Shown piece by piece: positions 50,701 through 63,420 of a stretch of DNA of 64,000 nucleotides. Source of the DNA: Atrichornis clamosus (taxonomy: Eukaryota; Chordata; Aves; Passeriformes; Menuridae). The first letter of the stretch is position 1. Every line of letters begins with the position of its first letter. The stretch spans positions 186,001 to 250,000 of the forward strand of contig WBMZ01002686.1 in NCBI GenBank assembly GCA_013400975.1, read 5' to 3'. The notes under the pieces were generated by a model. That model did not search any database. It saw only the letters and a program-made list of their open reading frames with translations, and had not been told where the DNA came from. A program made the position numbers and the translations under genes.

Positions 50701-53270
50701 TTGTAGCTGGTACTGGATGCCTCTTTCCAGCGTGTATCTTATTTTGAACCAGATTCAAGTGTTCCTAATGATGAGACTTCCCTTGTTTTATTTTCTTTCA
50801 TGTTGAATGCATTCTTACTGCAAATGAATTTTACTCTTTGCTCAAGATGCATATCCCAAATATTTTTATTTCCTGCTCCATAAAGAAAAACCATGGCATT
50901 GGGCAGTCAGCCTGTGTAAAGGACAGTTTTAGCAATTTTATTGTTCCTCACAGAATATGACCTCTCTGAAGTCCTTCTGAATTCCTGAATCTCCTCCTAC
51001 ACTGTGACCAAAGCTGGGCTCTAGAGTCTAAGGGGTCACCCAGAAATCCTTATCATTATGATATACTGCATTTATCTTGTCTCCTTTGATGAATGCTGAG
51101 CAATAATGTTAAACCTTTCTTCCCTTCCCAGCAGGATAGATTTTCATCTGGAGTTTACTGTCTTCAGAATAAATCTGAGATAAAGTAATCAACAGAATGA
51201 GCGAATGGAGCACTGAGGAGCAAATATGGGGGCACAGTGGGAGTTTGTGTCTTCCTTGTCATTATACCACCAAAAAGAACTATTCTAACCAGTGATATTA
51301 ATTCAAAACTTCTTTTCTACTTAAACCACCAGTTCAGAGGGTGGTTTTAAATTAATCTCTTAGAGCAGTAATTCACAAGTGGCAGCAGATTCAGGGTGAA
51401 TTTAAAATGCTGGTTGAGAAACTTGACCTCTGAGGCATAAAAGTTGAGTTCCAAAACTGTGAAGTGCCCAAAATATGGACTCCTATCTCTGCCTGATTTT
51501 ATTAAATGAGACTAACATTCTTTACCATATTTTTAAAATACTCTGGATCAATGCTGGTGTGGATGTGCAATGTATTAAATTAGACATATTTATGTAACCT
51601 TTCTACTCCTTAACCTTCTTCTCTTCCTTCTAGTTTTGAGCACCTTGTAGCTACCAGTGACCCAGCTAGGATCTACCATGTGGATTGCATGGCAAACTCT
51701 GAGAAACATGGAGTATAGGCACTGTTTGGAAATTAACCAAATTACCAAGCTCAGATGATTTAGAAATGTTAGCTTTTTACGTCCTTTTCGGGAAAAAAAA
51801 AAAAAATTCATTTAAAAACAGGCAGATCCTTTTGGAGCATGAGAAATAAAAAATGTAGCACTGGTTAATCCCATGAAAACTTCACTTTGACAATGCCTTC
51901 CTGTAAGTAAAACACAGTCCTCTAAAACTGTATTCCAGAAGGAAAATGTTCTCAGATGGCCATTGAGATAATATGAAAAAATGCTTTTTGGAAACATTTT
52001 CAGCCGAAAACCCTCAGAGGATCTCCTTGATGCTTTGGTAGCTGAACGCTTCCAGTGTGGAAGGAGGACAAAATCTGGTTTTGCCCTCGCCAGCCCCAGC
52101 CACCCTGAGCCTACACCCACAGCTAAACCTGGGCCCACTTTTAGGGTGTCCACAGCTGGCATGGCTGTGCTAAGGGCCATAGTTCACTCTCTGCCTTCTG
52201 TAAGGATGGACAGGAGGGTGAAGTGAGCCCCATGCACCCCCGAGGAATGAATGGGGCATGGAGCTAAAGTGGAAGGGATTATAGAAAATTTCTCAGAAAT
52301 CAAGAGAAGTTCTGTATTTCATGAAATTGATTTGTGAAATTACCCCCAGATTTTATTTTTCATTCAAAAATGGGCTCCTTCCTGACTAGAAAATTATCTA
52401 TTTGAAGTTTAAATGACTTCAAGACTAAATTAAAAATTAGATTTCTGGATTTTAAAATTTCATTTTAATTAAGTGTTGCAGCCCTGTGGAATTTAAACAA
52501 ACTGAAACTCTCACAAGACAAACGGCAGACACAATATTTGAAATTTGATGACAAATTTGTCTTTAATTTTATCCAATTATATTAAGAGGTCTTTGTGTTA
52601 CAAAGCATTAAAAAGCACTACCAAGACCAGAGACATGCTAGTGAAATATTGTTTCTGTCATGTGGGGCTCTGTACAGAATTGTGTGGGCTTAAATAAAAT
52701 GTATCTTGATAGTTTACCTTAAAACTCTCTGTCCTTTTCCTCAGTTCAGCTGAATCCTATGAAATAGATACGCAGCTTGAAGAAGTTCTTCACACCCCCA
52801 CAAATGCTAAAAATGGCCCTGATACAACATGTATTTATGTAACAAAATCATCTGCATTAATATCTTCTTTTCCTTTCTGCAAGGAGCACAGGAGGGACCC
52901 AGGCTGACACATTTTCATGCAGCCCCTTCCAGTCTTCTGCTCGCATTTGGGGCAGCAGGGATGAGCTGTGTATTTCCTTAAAAAAAGGCCACAGAATAAA
53001 CAGGAATATGATGTGGCTATTAATAGGGTTGGCTGCAAACCTGCAGCCCAAGCTTTTGGGTTCTCTCCCTTTGAATATTCAGTATCCTGTTATTGATCAA
53101 AACTATGTGGTAACAAGAGTTCTGGTCACTGTTGTTATCCTGATCTTTTGAAATATAGAGGGTATTAAAACCAATATATTTCCTCTATTTTTCTGAAAAG
53201 ACAAGAGACTGGCTGATGGGATCAAGTGTGATATATTGAGCTGTTAACCTCTTACTCACATCTGGCAGAA
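47766..53270. other. AT-rich single-copy noncoding DNA
   Basis: Unique AT-rich sequence with a TA palindrome at 49207-49230 and a 14-base A run at 51793-51806. Open frames are short and not protein-like. No transposon is recognised. Confidence 0.6.
49207..49230. repeat. 24-base perfect TA palindrome
   Basis: A (TA)n core flanked by TATAC and GTATA forms a perfect 24-base palindrome that can fold as a cruciform or hairpin. It is a microsatellite-type sequence and probably unstable in length. Confidence 0.85.
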
Positions 53271-54254
53271 TGAAGAGAAAAATGGCCCCACCTGGCATCT
53301 GTTTGCTGTCCCATTTGTCACTGCCATGGTCAGGTGGATGTCTGCTCTCTAGATCACAGCTGAACCCCGACACCTGGGCAGGTGTGCGGCCGGAGGAGAG
53401 GCCTTGGGTGCTGCGGGAACAAAGCGAGGGTCTCTGGGTTGGCCTCCCAAGGCTGGCTGCTGGGCTGGGATGAAGGGAAGGAAGAGTGAATTGTAGCTAC
53501 AGTTGCTGCTGCCAATAGGGTCGGAGAAAGTCTTGGTAACGCTGCCATATTTACCACCACCAAAATACCTGGGAAAGTCAACAGCCAATAAGCCTCCTCA
53601 TTTTTCATATGGAGACTGCTGTGCCAGCTATGCTGTTCCCTTCTGGATACAGAGAGCTGGAAGTGCCACAGCCCTTCCTCATGCCACAGCTCACCAGGAT
53701 GGCTCCCTGCTGCAAGCTGGCTCCTTGGAGGGGAGTGTTACTGCCAAAGGGCTGTCCTGAAGAATGACCTCCTAAGTCTGCTAAACCAACATTCACCGCC
53801 CCAACCTGCTGCCTGTTGTGGAAATGAATCCTGACCAGCAGTAAAAATCAAACCAATATCCTCAGCAGCAGCTGTAAGCTCGATAAGCTCTCTGTCCTCC
53901 TTTCTCTCCCCCTGCCCCATCCCTCCCTTTGCTGTTGAACTGAAGGCAGAGACATGCTGAGAGAAGCAGCGCAGTGCTCTGTTTGCAGGATAATATGCAG
54001 ACCACATGTATGTATTAAAGACTGTATGGAGTTATAATTGAGCCAAGAGCATTTAAATGCAAGCCAAGGGGAATTTGCTATTCTGTGTGGGCAGATTTCA
54101 ATTGTAAGGTTGGCAGCTCTGGTATCCTGTTCTCTAATGCCATGAGATGAAAAAAAATAGGCTTTTCTTTCAGAGCAGTTGATTATTGAATCCGCACCAG
54201 CTGTTCACCCTAATCCAAGCTTTCTGTGCTTGTTCCCTGTAATAGAGGCATCCC

Positions 54255-54279
54255 TCATCCGTCCATCCATCCGTCCATT
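54255..54279 (+). repeat. TCCA/TCCG tetranucleotide repeat
   Basis: About five tandem units of CCATCCGT type with C/A and G/A variation between units. Confidence 0.75.
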
Positions 54280-54658
54280 CTCCCCATTCTCATTTTCATG
54301 GGTCTTTTGTAATCTTTCAGAAAGGTGGTTAGCAGATATCAGCCATCTAAAGTGACATAAGTGTCAGTACAGGCAAGGGTTATAACTAATTAACAAGAGA
54401 AGAAGGGTCCCCCCAGCTATATACTGAAACTCAAATTATATTTCACATCCACTGCAAGACAGAAAAAAAGCCGTCATGAATCAGAAGGCAGAGAGCCATT
54501 TTTTAACAGTGACACCTGACTCTGTGCCCAGCAAACCATGTGGGATCAGAGCTGGAACGAGTTCTGAGCTGGCGCAGAGTGGCAGCTGTCCCTACTGCCC
54601 CATTGTGAGCCCAGGGACCTGCACCCAGGATTGCAGGTGCAGGAAAGGAAATAGAAAC

Positions 54659-54696
54659 TTTTTTTTCCTTTTTTTCTTTCTTTTTTTTCTTTTTTA
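54659..54696 (+). repeat. T-rich tract
   Basis: About 38 bases of nearly pure T with isolated C. It is directly followed by ATAATAAAGAGGG, so its reverse complement begins like an A-rich retroposon tail, but no retroposed body is evident on either side. Confidence 0.7.
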
Positions 54697-57600
54697 TAAT
54701 AAAGAGGGAGGAAAGGGTGAGATAAGAAGTGAGTTCCTTCTGGGTGCTTCTCACTCAGCCTGCAATGTTATGTAAGGTTGGTACAGCTAATGCCTGCTCT
54801 GCTTCACCATCAGCCTGGCTGTTTCATCCCTGCTACACAATTATTTCATCAGTCTCTCCTACTAGACATCACAGTGCTATTGCGATTAGTCACATTTATT
54901 AGGATAGCAGCTAAAATGAAATTAGCAAGCGCAGGGGCCCAGTTGCACAAGGCACTGGGTGAACATGGCTCCAAGTAATCTCTGCCCCAGAAACATTCTA
55001 ATCTCCTGGAAGAGAAGGACAAGAGACAAGGGGGTGACACACAGGACCCAAAAGAGGAGTGTGAAAGCAGCAGGAGAAATGCTGTTTCCATGAAGAGCTT
55101 TGGCAGGGGAGGGGGAGTCTAAGTCAGAATGAGTCAACTGAGAATAAAAGGCAGCAGGAGTAAGGACATTGTAGGGGAAAGTAGGGTGGAAGAAAAGGTA
55201 ATACAGGAAGTGACAAGCTGAAGAACAGGGGTTGATGGTGGGGAAAAAAGACAAGTTTACTCAAAAAGGCAGCCAGCACAGCAGATCCTCCCTGTCTGCT
55301 TGTCTCCTGCCCATTTTGTCTGCTGCTGCTGCTGCACGTTTTTGCCCTCTGTCCAATTCCCTCACAGGTTTCTCTGTCTGAAAGTTGCCTCCTTCCCCAC
55401 TCACTGTGTCCTCCCAGGCTTGGAGGATTACCCCACGCTCTGTGTGTCAGCAGCCTATAGCATTCTCTCTGGAAATCTTGGCTGAATTGCAGAGACTGAC
55501 TGTAATGCCAGGACCATGCAAACTGAAAAGCTGCATTAGCACTACAGATTGTATGTACAGATTTGGAAAACAGTGATCTGGAATGTTCTGGGGCATGGTG
55601 AGGAAAATGGACTATATGACCTGAGAGAAGACAGGCAAAAAGGCATATATAATTGCATTCCTCTATGTTATGGGCATATGAATGGAAAAATAAGCCCTTG
55701 AACTGACTACTGGACTTTCAGCAGCTGGAGATGCCAAATGGTCTATGTGACTTAGCTAACAATTTAAATCAGTGTATCTGGACAATTTACAGATAAAACT
55801 CCATAAAGAATTGGCTTGGCAACTGATTAGATAACAGACATTTATATAAAAGGATGTCTGAATGTGATTCTTGGATGAGTAGAGAGAGGAATAATAACGT
55901 GCAGATTTTTTCTTTGCAAATGGCATTGATGACTCTTCAAGTGGACTGACGGATAATGGTCAAGTGTCCACATTTTCAACAGAATATTGAAAAAATGATG
56001 AAGTTGTAGAAAAGAGTTCCAAAACGATTTCAAGAAAAAAAGAATTATAATTTGATATAATACTTTCTATTTAAAAACTCAGAATGCTTAAAATTTTTTG
56101 TTTTTTAAAAAGAAGATTGAGAAATGTCCTGATTAGAGTGTGAGTAACTTCACAGTGAGAAAATACCAAGTATTAAAGAACTGTTTAATTTATTGGAGAA
56201 AACATAATAAGGAACTATAGTTGCAAGCTGAAGCTGACCAGAAAAATTTAAAAGAGAATCTAAGAAAAATTTGCTTTTTAACAATAGAATTATTTCTGAA
56301 TGAACAAATTTTAATTCACCTCTGTATGTGTCAGATGACGACTAAACTCCTTTCATAAAGGTTCAGTCAAACACATATTTTGTGATTCGCTGCAGATGAT
56401 ATTGGGTGAAAGCTGATGGTTTGTGGTATAATTTGGTGGTGGCTTCTTTCCTAGAATTCCATTAACAGCTTGTGTATCCACAAGAGCTAAAAGCTTTGTA
56501 TTCCACCCACTTTATCTGATCACTTCCTTTGTTATCAGTTTATAGGTAGAAAGCTGATGGATCTGTACACATTTGCATAGCAGTTAGCCCAAATCCTGGA
56601 GATTCTCCCATTCATGTGCTAAATAACTGTAATTAAAATTTAAAATGCTTACAGCCTCAGTTTCAGTCAAGATTGACTTCCAAGGGTATTCTTTTGTATC
56701 GACAGCAACAGGAAGGCAGATGTAAAGGTTATATGAGTTGAGGGAAAATTGGACATAAGAGGAGTGTTAATTTGTCAAAGTGGAACGTTCCTTAAATCTG
56801 GCACTCAGCAGGTACTTAAAATGGTTTAAATTGACACACAGTTCTTGGCAAGGACTGTCAGAAGGTGGCTGATAGAGTGATGGGAACTGCTTCGTGTAGA
56901 GTAGACGCTGTCTGGACTCTTCTGGATTAAACAAGTATTACATGAAGTCTGCAGTCATGACTGGATTCAGTAATTCAGTTGCTTCAAGTCATTTGGTCCT
57001 AAAACATCTGCCTCCCGGCTGCGCTGGTATGCACCAGCAGGAGCTCTAATCCAAACCCTGCAAATGTGCTTGTTTGGCCCAGTGTGTCTCCCACTGCTGA
57101 GGGCACTCCCTGAACAATCTGGCAGTAGAGCTCGTTGGCATGAGCCTTGGTGTTAACAACAAATAAGGGCAAGTATGTCCCAAATTTAGAGCCAGAAAGT
57201 TTAATAGACACAGTACTTCCTAAGACTGCTGAAAATGAACCACAATTGCCAGGCTTCTTGTCTCACAACTTCTACCACTCCAAGGGTCCTGTCAAAAAAC
57301 TGGGAAAGAACATCCCAGTCAAACAAAAGCCTGGTACCAAGCCTGGCCAAACATGAATCAATTCAGAACCCTTAAGTCCCCATAGCCTAGCCCCACTTTT
57401 AGCAAATTTACCCCATGATGAATCAGGGCTAAAGCTGTCACATCTCACAAGCTTTTCTTTCTGAGTACAGCCTGCTTGCTCCTTTCTCACGCCTTCAAAT
57501 GCAGAGCTGGCCCATTTTGTACACAGCTGCCAAAGTGTGATTTGCTTTGTGTTTGTGCCTCAAGCTTTGCCTCTCTGTTTCCATGTCCGCAGCCTCAGTC

Positions 57601-58106
57601 TATTTTATGTCATCCTATCTGGAATGCCTGGAAAAGAAACAGTCCCCTTCAGTCACACGCGAGGGCATCAGGGCTAGAGCAACACAGAAGAACTGCACTT
57701 TATTTCTCTGACTGGCTCTGGGTGGTGTTGTGGGGTGATGGGGTGTCCTTGTACTTGCAAGTTTGCCTGTTCCCATCCAGCGCTCCATCAGGTGCAGCCG
57801 GATCGTGAATCCCAGGGTACCGATCGCTGGCAGTCCTTCCACTGCCTCCTGCCCATCACCCGGGGAAGGTGCTGATGCAGCATGGCAGAGGACAGACAGC
57901 CTGGTAGACACCGTGTGGCACCTGGCCCCAGCACCCTGCAGCTCACAACTCTTTCCACGGGCATCACGTGTCTGGATCCTAGCCCGGAGCTGTGGTGCAC
58001 ACTCTTTGTGGCAGCGTGGGTGTAAATCGGGAGCAGCAGTTTTGAAGTGGGTGATGCAGCATTGGTGTGGAGTGACGGTATGGGGGCTGTGCTTTGGTTC
58101 CAGAGA

Positions 58107-58131
58107 GGGAGGGAGGGGGAGAAAGGGAGGG
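58107..58131 (+). other. canonical G-quadruplex motif
   Basis: Five runs of at least three G lie within 25 bases, with loops of 1, 1, 5 and 1 bases, which satisfies the standard quadruplex rule. The G-rich strand is the plus strand. No promoter or gene end is recognisable next to it. Confidence 0.7.
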
Positions 58132-61100
58132 AGCACTAAGGTAACCACAGAAACATGGTATCCTTGGATATTAGCAATCCTGACCTACTTCTGGGTATTC
58201 ACTCACTCTTTTAGTGCTGTTGACAAAGGAGGAGTAAGATGGAGGGCTTAAAGCTCTGAGGGAAAAAAAGGGGAGCTTTCCATCATTTTCTAGGATCAAG
58301 ACTATTCATGATAATATTCAGCTAATTGAAATCTTTAAAAGTTTTTTTCCCTCGCACATCATACTGTTTTCATTCCTGCTTTGTATACTACAGAAAGTAT
58401 TTTAATAATACATTAGTGAAATATAATTGACAGAGATGTGTGTAGGGTGCAGATCGGAGTGACTGGCTGGGGTGCCATTGTGCATGTATAATCTAGTTGC
58501 TGTCAGTGGTGTTAATCTGGCTGTGCATTTGATTTAGATCACAGAGAAACCCTTTTCCACATCTGCAGGGCTCCTGGTGATCCAGCAGCAGCTCTCCACT
58601 TATATCAGTAAAATCACACTGTTGTTAGTGCAGGAAAAAACAGACCCTAGACCTCAGTGAGATATGGAGAATTCATATTAGTACATAACTGAGAGCAACT
58701 GAGTCTTATCTATTTTATGCCAGATTAAATACCTCTTTCAGACCAAATAACAAATGACAAGGAAAATGACTGTGGAATTCACAGTCGTTCCTAAACTATC
58801 AAAGGGGAGGGCTTTATTGATAAACAAAACCAGACGGGAAGACAAGAGTGCTGTTTGGTTTTGAGCAGTAAATGTCCATTGTAAAGCATGGAAAATACAT
58901 AGTTTAGGGCTTCAACTGAACTCCATTAAAGCTTTCATTTCAGTGGACCATGGATCACTGTCGTGCAAAAATCAGTAGCTGATGCATTAATAAATACAAA
59001 AATTGAGGTTTAAAGGCATAACTTTAGCTTCTAGTCTTTTTTCATTTTTGACAATTCTGTGACAAAAAAAAATTAATAATGAGTCAGGGCTTGTCAAGGT
59101 GCTTTTAATATTTTTCTCAGCTGCAATTCTTTTCTGCATACACATTCTTAAACATTTAGACTGTGCTGGCAAAATGAACCAAAAAGAATCTGAAAGTAAA
59201 TGGTAGTGAAAATGGAGCTTTCCATCATGACTTTTTATTAACTGCTAAGTGAAAACCAGATTAGCTAGTGATGCTAACAAATGGTGCTGGAATGCTATTC
59301 AAATAATGGATATATGCAGAGCTGCCTTCTCTACAAATTGAAATTTACAGGTATTTATATATCTTCTGCAGAACCTGCATCTCAGCAGTGTGATACTGAC
59401 TAAAGACATGGCTTGAAGAAATCCCACGTAGCCCTTCCCCTCCACCAGACTTGGCTCAAGTCATGTTGTTAGTCCTCAGAGCTGTAAATTATCAGATTCT
59501 ACAATTTCCATTTTTATTGGTGGAAAACTTGTATTAGATGGAGGTTAAATAATCTACCAAAAACCACTCAATGATTCTTTTTGCAGGATAGAGTGGAAAT
59601 TCATGAATTCTCAGTCTGCAGAGTGCAAAACTGAACCCTTGCCTTTGCAGGCATTGATCCAAATATTTTCACTATTTCTTTCATCTGTTCAAGAAGGATT
59701 CATAGCTAGTTTCTGCTGATGATTCAAGCATTGTGTCGTGTAGACTTGCTTTGATCATGCTTAGACTGTCTGGATTGAAATCTTGGCTCCACTGAGGTCA
59801 GGAGTCTTACCATTGACACCAGTGGGTTCTGATTAATGAAACTAAATCTCTGCCAGTTGCTCTTACCAGTAGCTTTGTCTTCTCTACATGGTGGAGCCCC
59901 ACATACACAGCACTACCTGATAGTAAACACTGAAAGAACTTTTGGTGGAAACAATAGCAGATTCGGGGCAGGCACTGCACCCCACGTCTGCCTGTCTCCT
60001 CTCATCCACCGCCATCAGCATGGACATCCTGGAGAGGGTGTTAAGCAGGCACAAAACAGCAAATATGAAGGGGGGAGGAATGTGTCAGTGTGCTGTGGAT
60101 AATGCTGAGCAAATTGTGCAGTTTTGCAGTGCTGTCTAATGCCTATGTCCTCAGGGAAGCAGACTTTCTTATTTGAAAAGGGCTTGTGCAGCAGGTTCAT
60201 GAAAGATTTTTCAGAAAAAGCCTGTCTCAACAAACTATTAGTTACACAGTTTTATGGAAGACTCAGAGATATTTCTAAAGCTGTTAGCTTAATTTATTGT
60301 GGTTGGACTGTGGGATCTGAGGCTTTATTTTATGAAAGGAGACTTTTTTGTCCTGTTCCACTCCAAGTCTGATGTTTTTCAGTTAAAAATACATGACATA
60401 GATCGACTTTCTGGTCAGATTTTTAAAAAGCCCATGCACCATACTATACTGTCTCTGCTAGTGGGGTCTTATTAATTGAATAGTATTTTCCACAAGCCTG
60501 TAAATATCCTTCTTCATTTAAATAGTTACTTAGTCTTTCTTTACTCCAAAGTTGAACTTAAACAAAAGGTAATTTACATGACAAGTCACTCAGAGCCTAT
60601 TGTGTGTGAAATAAAAAAAATCTGCCATATTTTATCCTTTCCAGCTGATAAGTAGAAAAAAATATGTTGAAAGGGATATACCTAGGTATTAAGAGGGTCT
60701 GACAGTATTTTTTTTCTTGCTACTAACTAGGATTTTTAACATAAAATATCCTGAAATATTAGATTGTGCTATCTGGACTTTATTCTTAACAACAGGAAGG
60801 ATCACATGGTAAATGGCTTGTAGGAAGAAGCTCCAAGAAAAAGGCAAAACTAATAAGACATCCATGATTGAGTAAAAACCCAGTGAACTGATTCTTGCAT
60901 ACCATACATGAGCAATTCCATTGACTTTAAGAACAATATTGTAATACCAGATCCTCTAATTCTTGCTCATCTTCTTGAAGTTGAAGATATGCTTAGCTGC
61001 ATGGGATTTACAGTAAACAGTGCTTTGAAAGACTGAGTTGTAGGTAATCAGTAGAGTCTGAGCTTACAATTACCATCAAATACCTGAAGTTGTAAGGAAC

Positions 61101-63283
61101 ATTTGGGCAGCAGTAAAGCCTTATAATCTATGAAAAGCACAACAGAGGTAATGACCACCCAGGCATATTAAATATCCCATGCAGTTTTCTTAGTCTAGAA
61201 ATTGGGTTTAGTGTACAGGTCACATTTCAAGGTGGCAGTGTTACCCAGCTCCACTATTATATTCTGTCCCAAGCTACAGCATGAAATGCTCTTCACTGAC
61301 AAAAATGCTCCTGCTCTTCAGCATAGAAGTTACAGTCTTTCAGTGGGCAGAGATACCAATGTGCTACAGCCAATGTCACAAGGAAATATTTGTGGTGAAG
61401 AAAAACATGTAAATACAATTTTTTCTTTGAAGAAGGTGTGGTCTTCTGGGGCTTGACCCCATCCACGAGCCTCAATGGGCTGGAAGTTCTGAGATCCTGC
61501 AGCACCAAGGACTGACAAGTCTGTTCATGGCCATTATAAGCAATAGCCATTTCTTCCTGGCATCTCCATGGGAAAAGAAGCCCTATATTTGCAGCTTTTT
61601 GCCAATGACAGGATTAGTGGGAACATTGGCTATCCCACTGAGAAAGACCTAAGAATAACATTAATAATGTAACCCTTATGAATTCAAATGTCGGCCAGTC
61701 TTTCAGAAGCAGTGGAAGGGACGTTGTACATCCTGCAGCTAACACAGGAACTTCAAAGTGCACGGGCAGCATACGCGCAGTGCCACTAAGTGATATAAAT
61801 ACTCCTCCTAGCACTCCATGCCAGGCTCCCTGTTGATACAAGCTGTTCACAAGAGATCCAGGCTAAACCTATCCATAGACAGAAAGAACACAAAAGGTTA
61901 GGATTTTTTAGATGGAAAGCATATGAGGTATATAAGATCCCAGCTAATAATTATCTCATAGTTCTTGGGGATACCATTTTCTCTTTCTCTGTATTTTAAC
62001 CTACATGTTTACCTACCAGGGACAACTTACTTTGGGAATGATGGGGTTCATCCTCACCAGTATGATGCAAAATTTCATAAGATCCTTTTGTGCCGTATTG
62101 CCACCTCCTCTATATGAGGACAGCACACATGTTAGTGCTGAGCCCAGCACCACATCTCACCACACTGAGGAGTGCACACCATGAAGGGGGAAATGCACTG
62201 TGCCTCCACAACACCCCTGGCAGGGATGCCTATCAGTCAAAAGACCACAGAGCCAAACAGTCCCCAGACAGGACCTAAATACTGCAAAAAAGGTTACAGA
62301 AGTGCCTGCAACAGGACTGAAGTCATAGTGGAAATCCTGCAGTCAGAGGATCTGGTTACATATAGCTCCATGCTGGCCTGGGGAGACAACTTCTTCCCTT
62401 CAATTCAGAGCAGCTGGGCAAAGCAGAGGCTGTTTCTGCCATTTATTACAGTGCTCAATGACAACACTACAGCAATGCATTATGCAAGCAGGATGAGTAA
62501 GAACATGCTGGCAGGACCGGGCAACTGTAGAGATTTGTAGTGTCCATGATTGCATCCCTGCCGTAGGATGCAGGTTGCATTGTCTGGAAATGGAAACCAC
62601 CCCAAAGGTCTGGCTGGGTAGAATGAGTCAGTAAGTGGCCAGTGACCACAGGGTGTTATTTCCTCTTCCTAAAAATCCCTAGTTTGCAAATACCATGTTT
62701 GTGAAGAAAGTAGCTTACCTTTTTCTTCAGTATGTTCTTAGTACAATGACAGGAATCTGGCATAGGACTACCTGGTTATTTCTAAACTGGAAAGAGAAGG
62801 GTTAGTATTCACAAGGGTTAGTATTCACAAGGGTTAGTATTCACATTATTGTGCTGTTGATCAGCATAAGGCTGAATTTTGAATGGAAAAGGGACATTAC
62901 TACAGCAAGACATAATGTAAGCATAAAATTATAGCTTCCAGAATCTCCTAGAAGTTGCACAGGTCTCATTTTCCTTTGGGCAGCTCTTCTTTTTCCTAAA
63001 ACAGATTTTGTGGAAAGTTGGCTGTAGGGAATTTATGTCTATTTCACCTGCTGTCATTACTAGTGAAAGAGAACAGCAACTGGAGACATTTGCATATTAT
63101 TACATTTTACAAATCTGGTTTTGCACAGCTTAGGAGGCTATACGGTTTTTTGCAAAAACTGCTCATTGATTAAAGAACTAACTTGGATGCTCAAAATGCT
63201 CCTGGCCAGCTATGGAACTGGATAGCCTCGGATATGTTACTTAACCACGATACATTGCTAAAAGGCATCTTTCCTTTATACAG
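58132..63283. other. AT-rich single-copy noncoding DNA
   Basis: Unique sequence without recognisable transposons. A 16-base tandem repeat lies at 62799-62845. A plus-strand frame at 60124-60372 (82 codons) has a balanced composition but matches nothing I know. Confidence 0.6.
62799..62845 (+). repeat. 16-base tandem repeat, 2.9 copies
   Basis: The unit GGGTTAGTATTCACAA occurs twice in full and once lacking its last base, with no mismatches. Perfect identity among the copies implies a recent duplication. Confidence 0.95.
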
Positions 63284-63419
63284 AATATTGTATTGATAGA
63301 ACATGGGTCTTTGGTGACTTTGTTCACTTTGCTTAATCAGACAAACACTGAAGTAATCAGGGAGCTGATTAAAAGTCTTCTGCATAACTTTATTGAAATT
63401 ACAGCAAGTTGTCCTAAAT
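63284..63419 (+). CDS. possible internal exon, armadillo-like (unproven)
   Basis: A good acceptor (CTTTCCTTTATACAG, ending at 63283) is followed by 136 open bases and a moderate donor (AAAT|GTACGT, GT at 63420). The frame starting at the first base reads NIVLIEHGSLVTLFTLLNQ, then TNTEVIRELIKSLLHNFIE. This resembles one armadillo/HEAT-type repeat: a hydrophobic helix with the 'EHGSLVTLFTLL' turn-helix pattern, a short polar turn, then an 'EVIRELIKSLLHN' helix. Exon size is normal. I cannot assign a gene, and no neighbouring exon is recognised, so it could be a lone real exon, a pseudogene remnant or coincidence. Confidence 0.2.
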
Positions 63420-63420
63420 G

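Larger units (their letters stand above)
53271..58106. other. noncoding DNA of mixed composition
   Basis: GC-richer pockets at 53300-54000 and 57450-58100 alternate with AT-rich unique DNA. Minor repeats are a TCCA/TCCG tetranucleotide run at 54255-54279, a T-rich tract at 54659-54696 and five CTG units at 55320-55334. The overlapping frames at 57615-58251 on both strands are a by-product of GC content. Confidence 0.6.

Noticed and set aside
54659..54696. Reverse-strand A-rich tract as the tail of a processed pseudogene
   Set aside because: No cDNA-like body or target duplication is recognisable on the adjoining side.
57615..58251. Two overlapping open frames of 162-177 codons on opposite strands
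   Set aside because: Simultaneous openness on both strands reflects GC content and low stop-codon frequency, not coding.
60124..60372. 82-codon plus-strand frame considered as a retroelement remnant
   Set aside because: No reverse-transcriptase or integrase motif is visible, and no flanking repeat is recognised.
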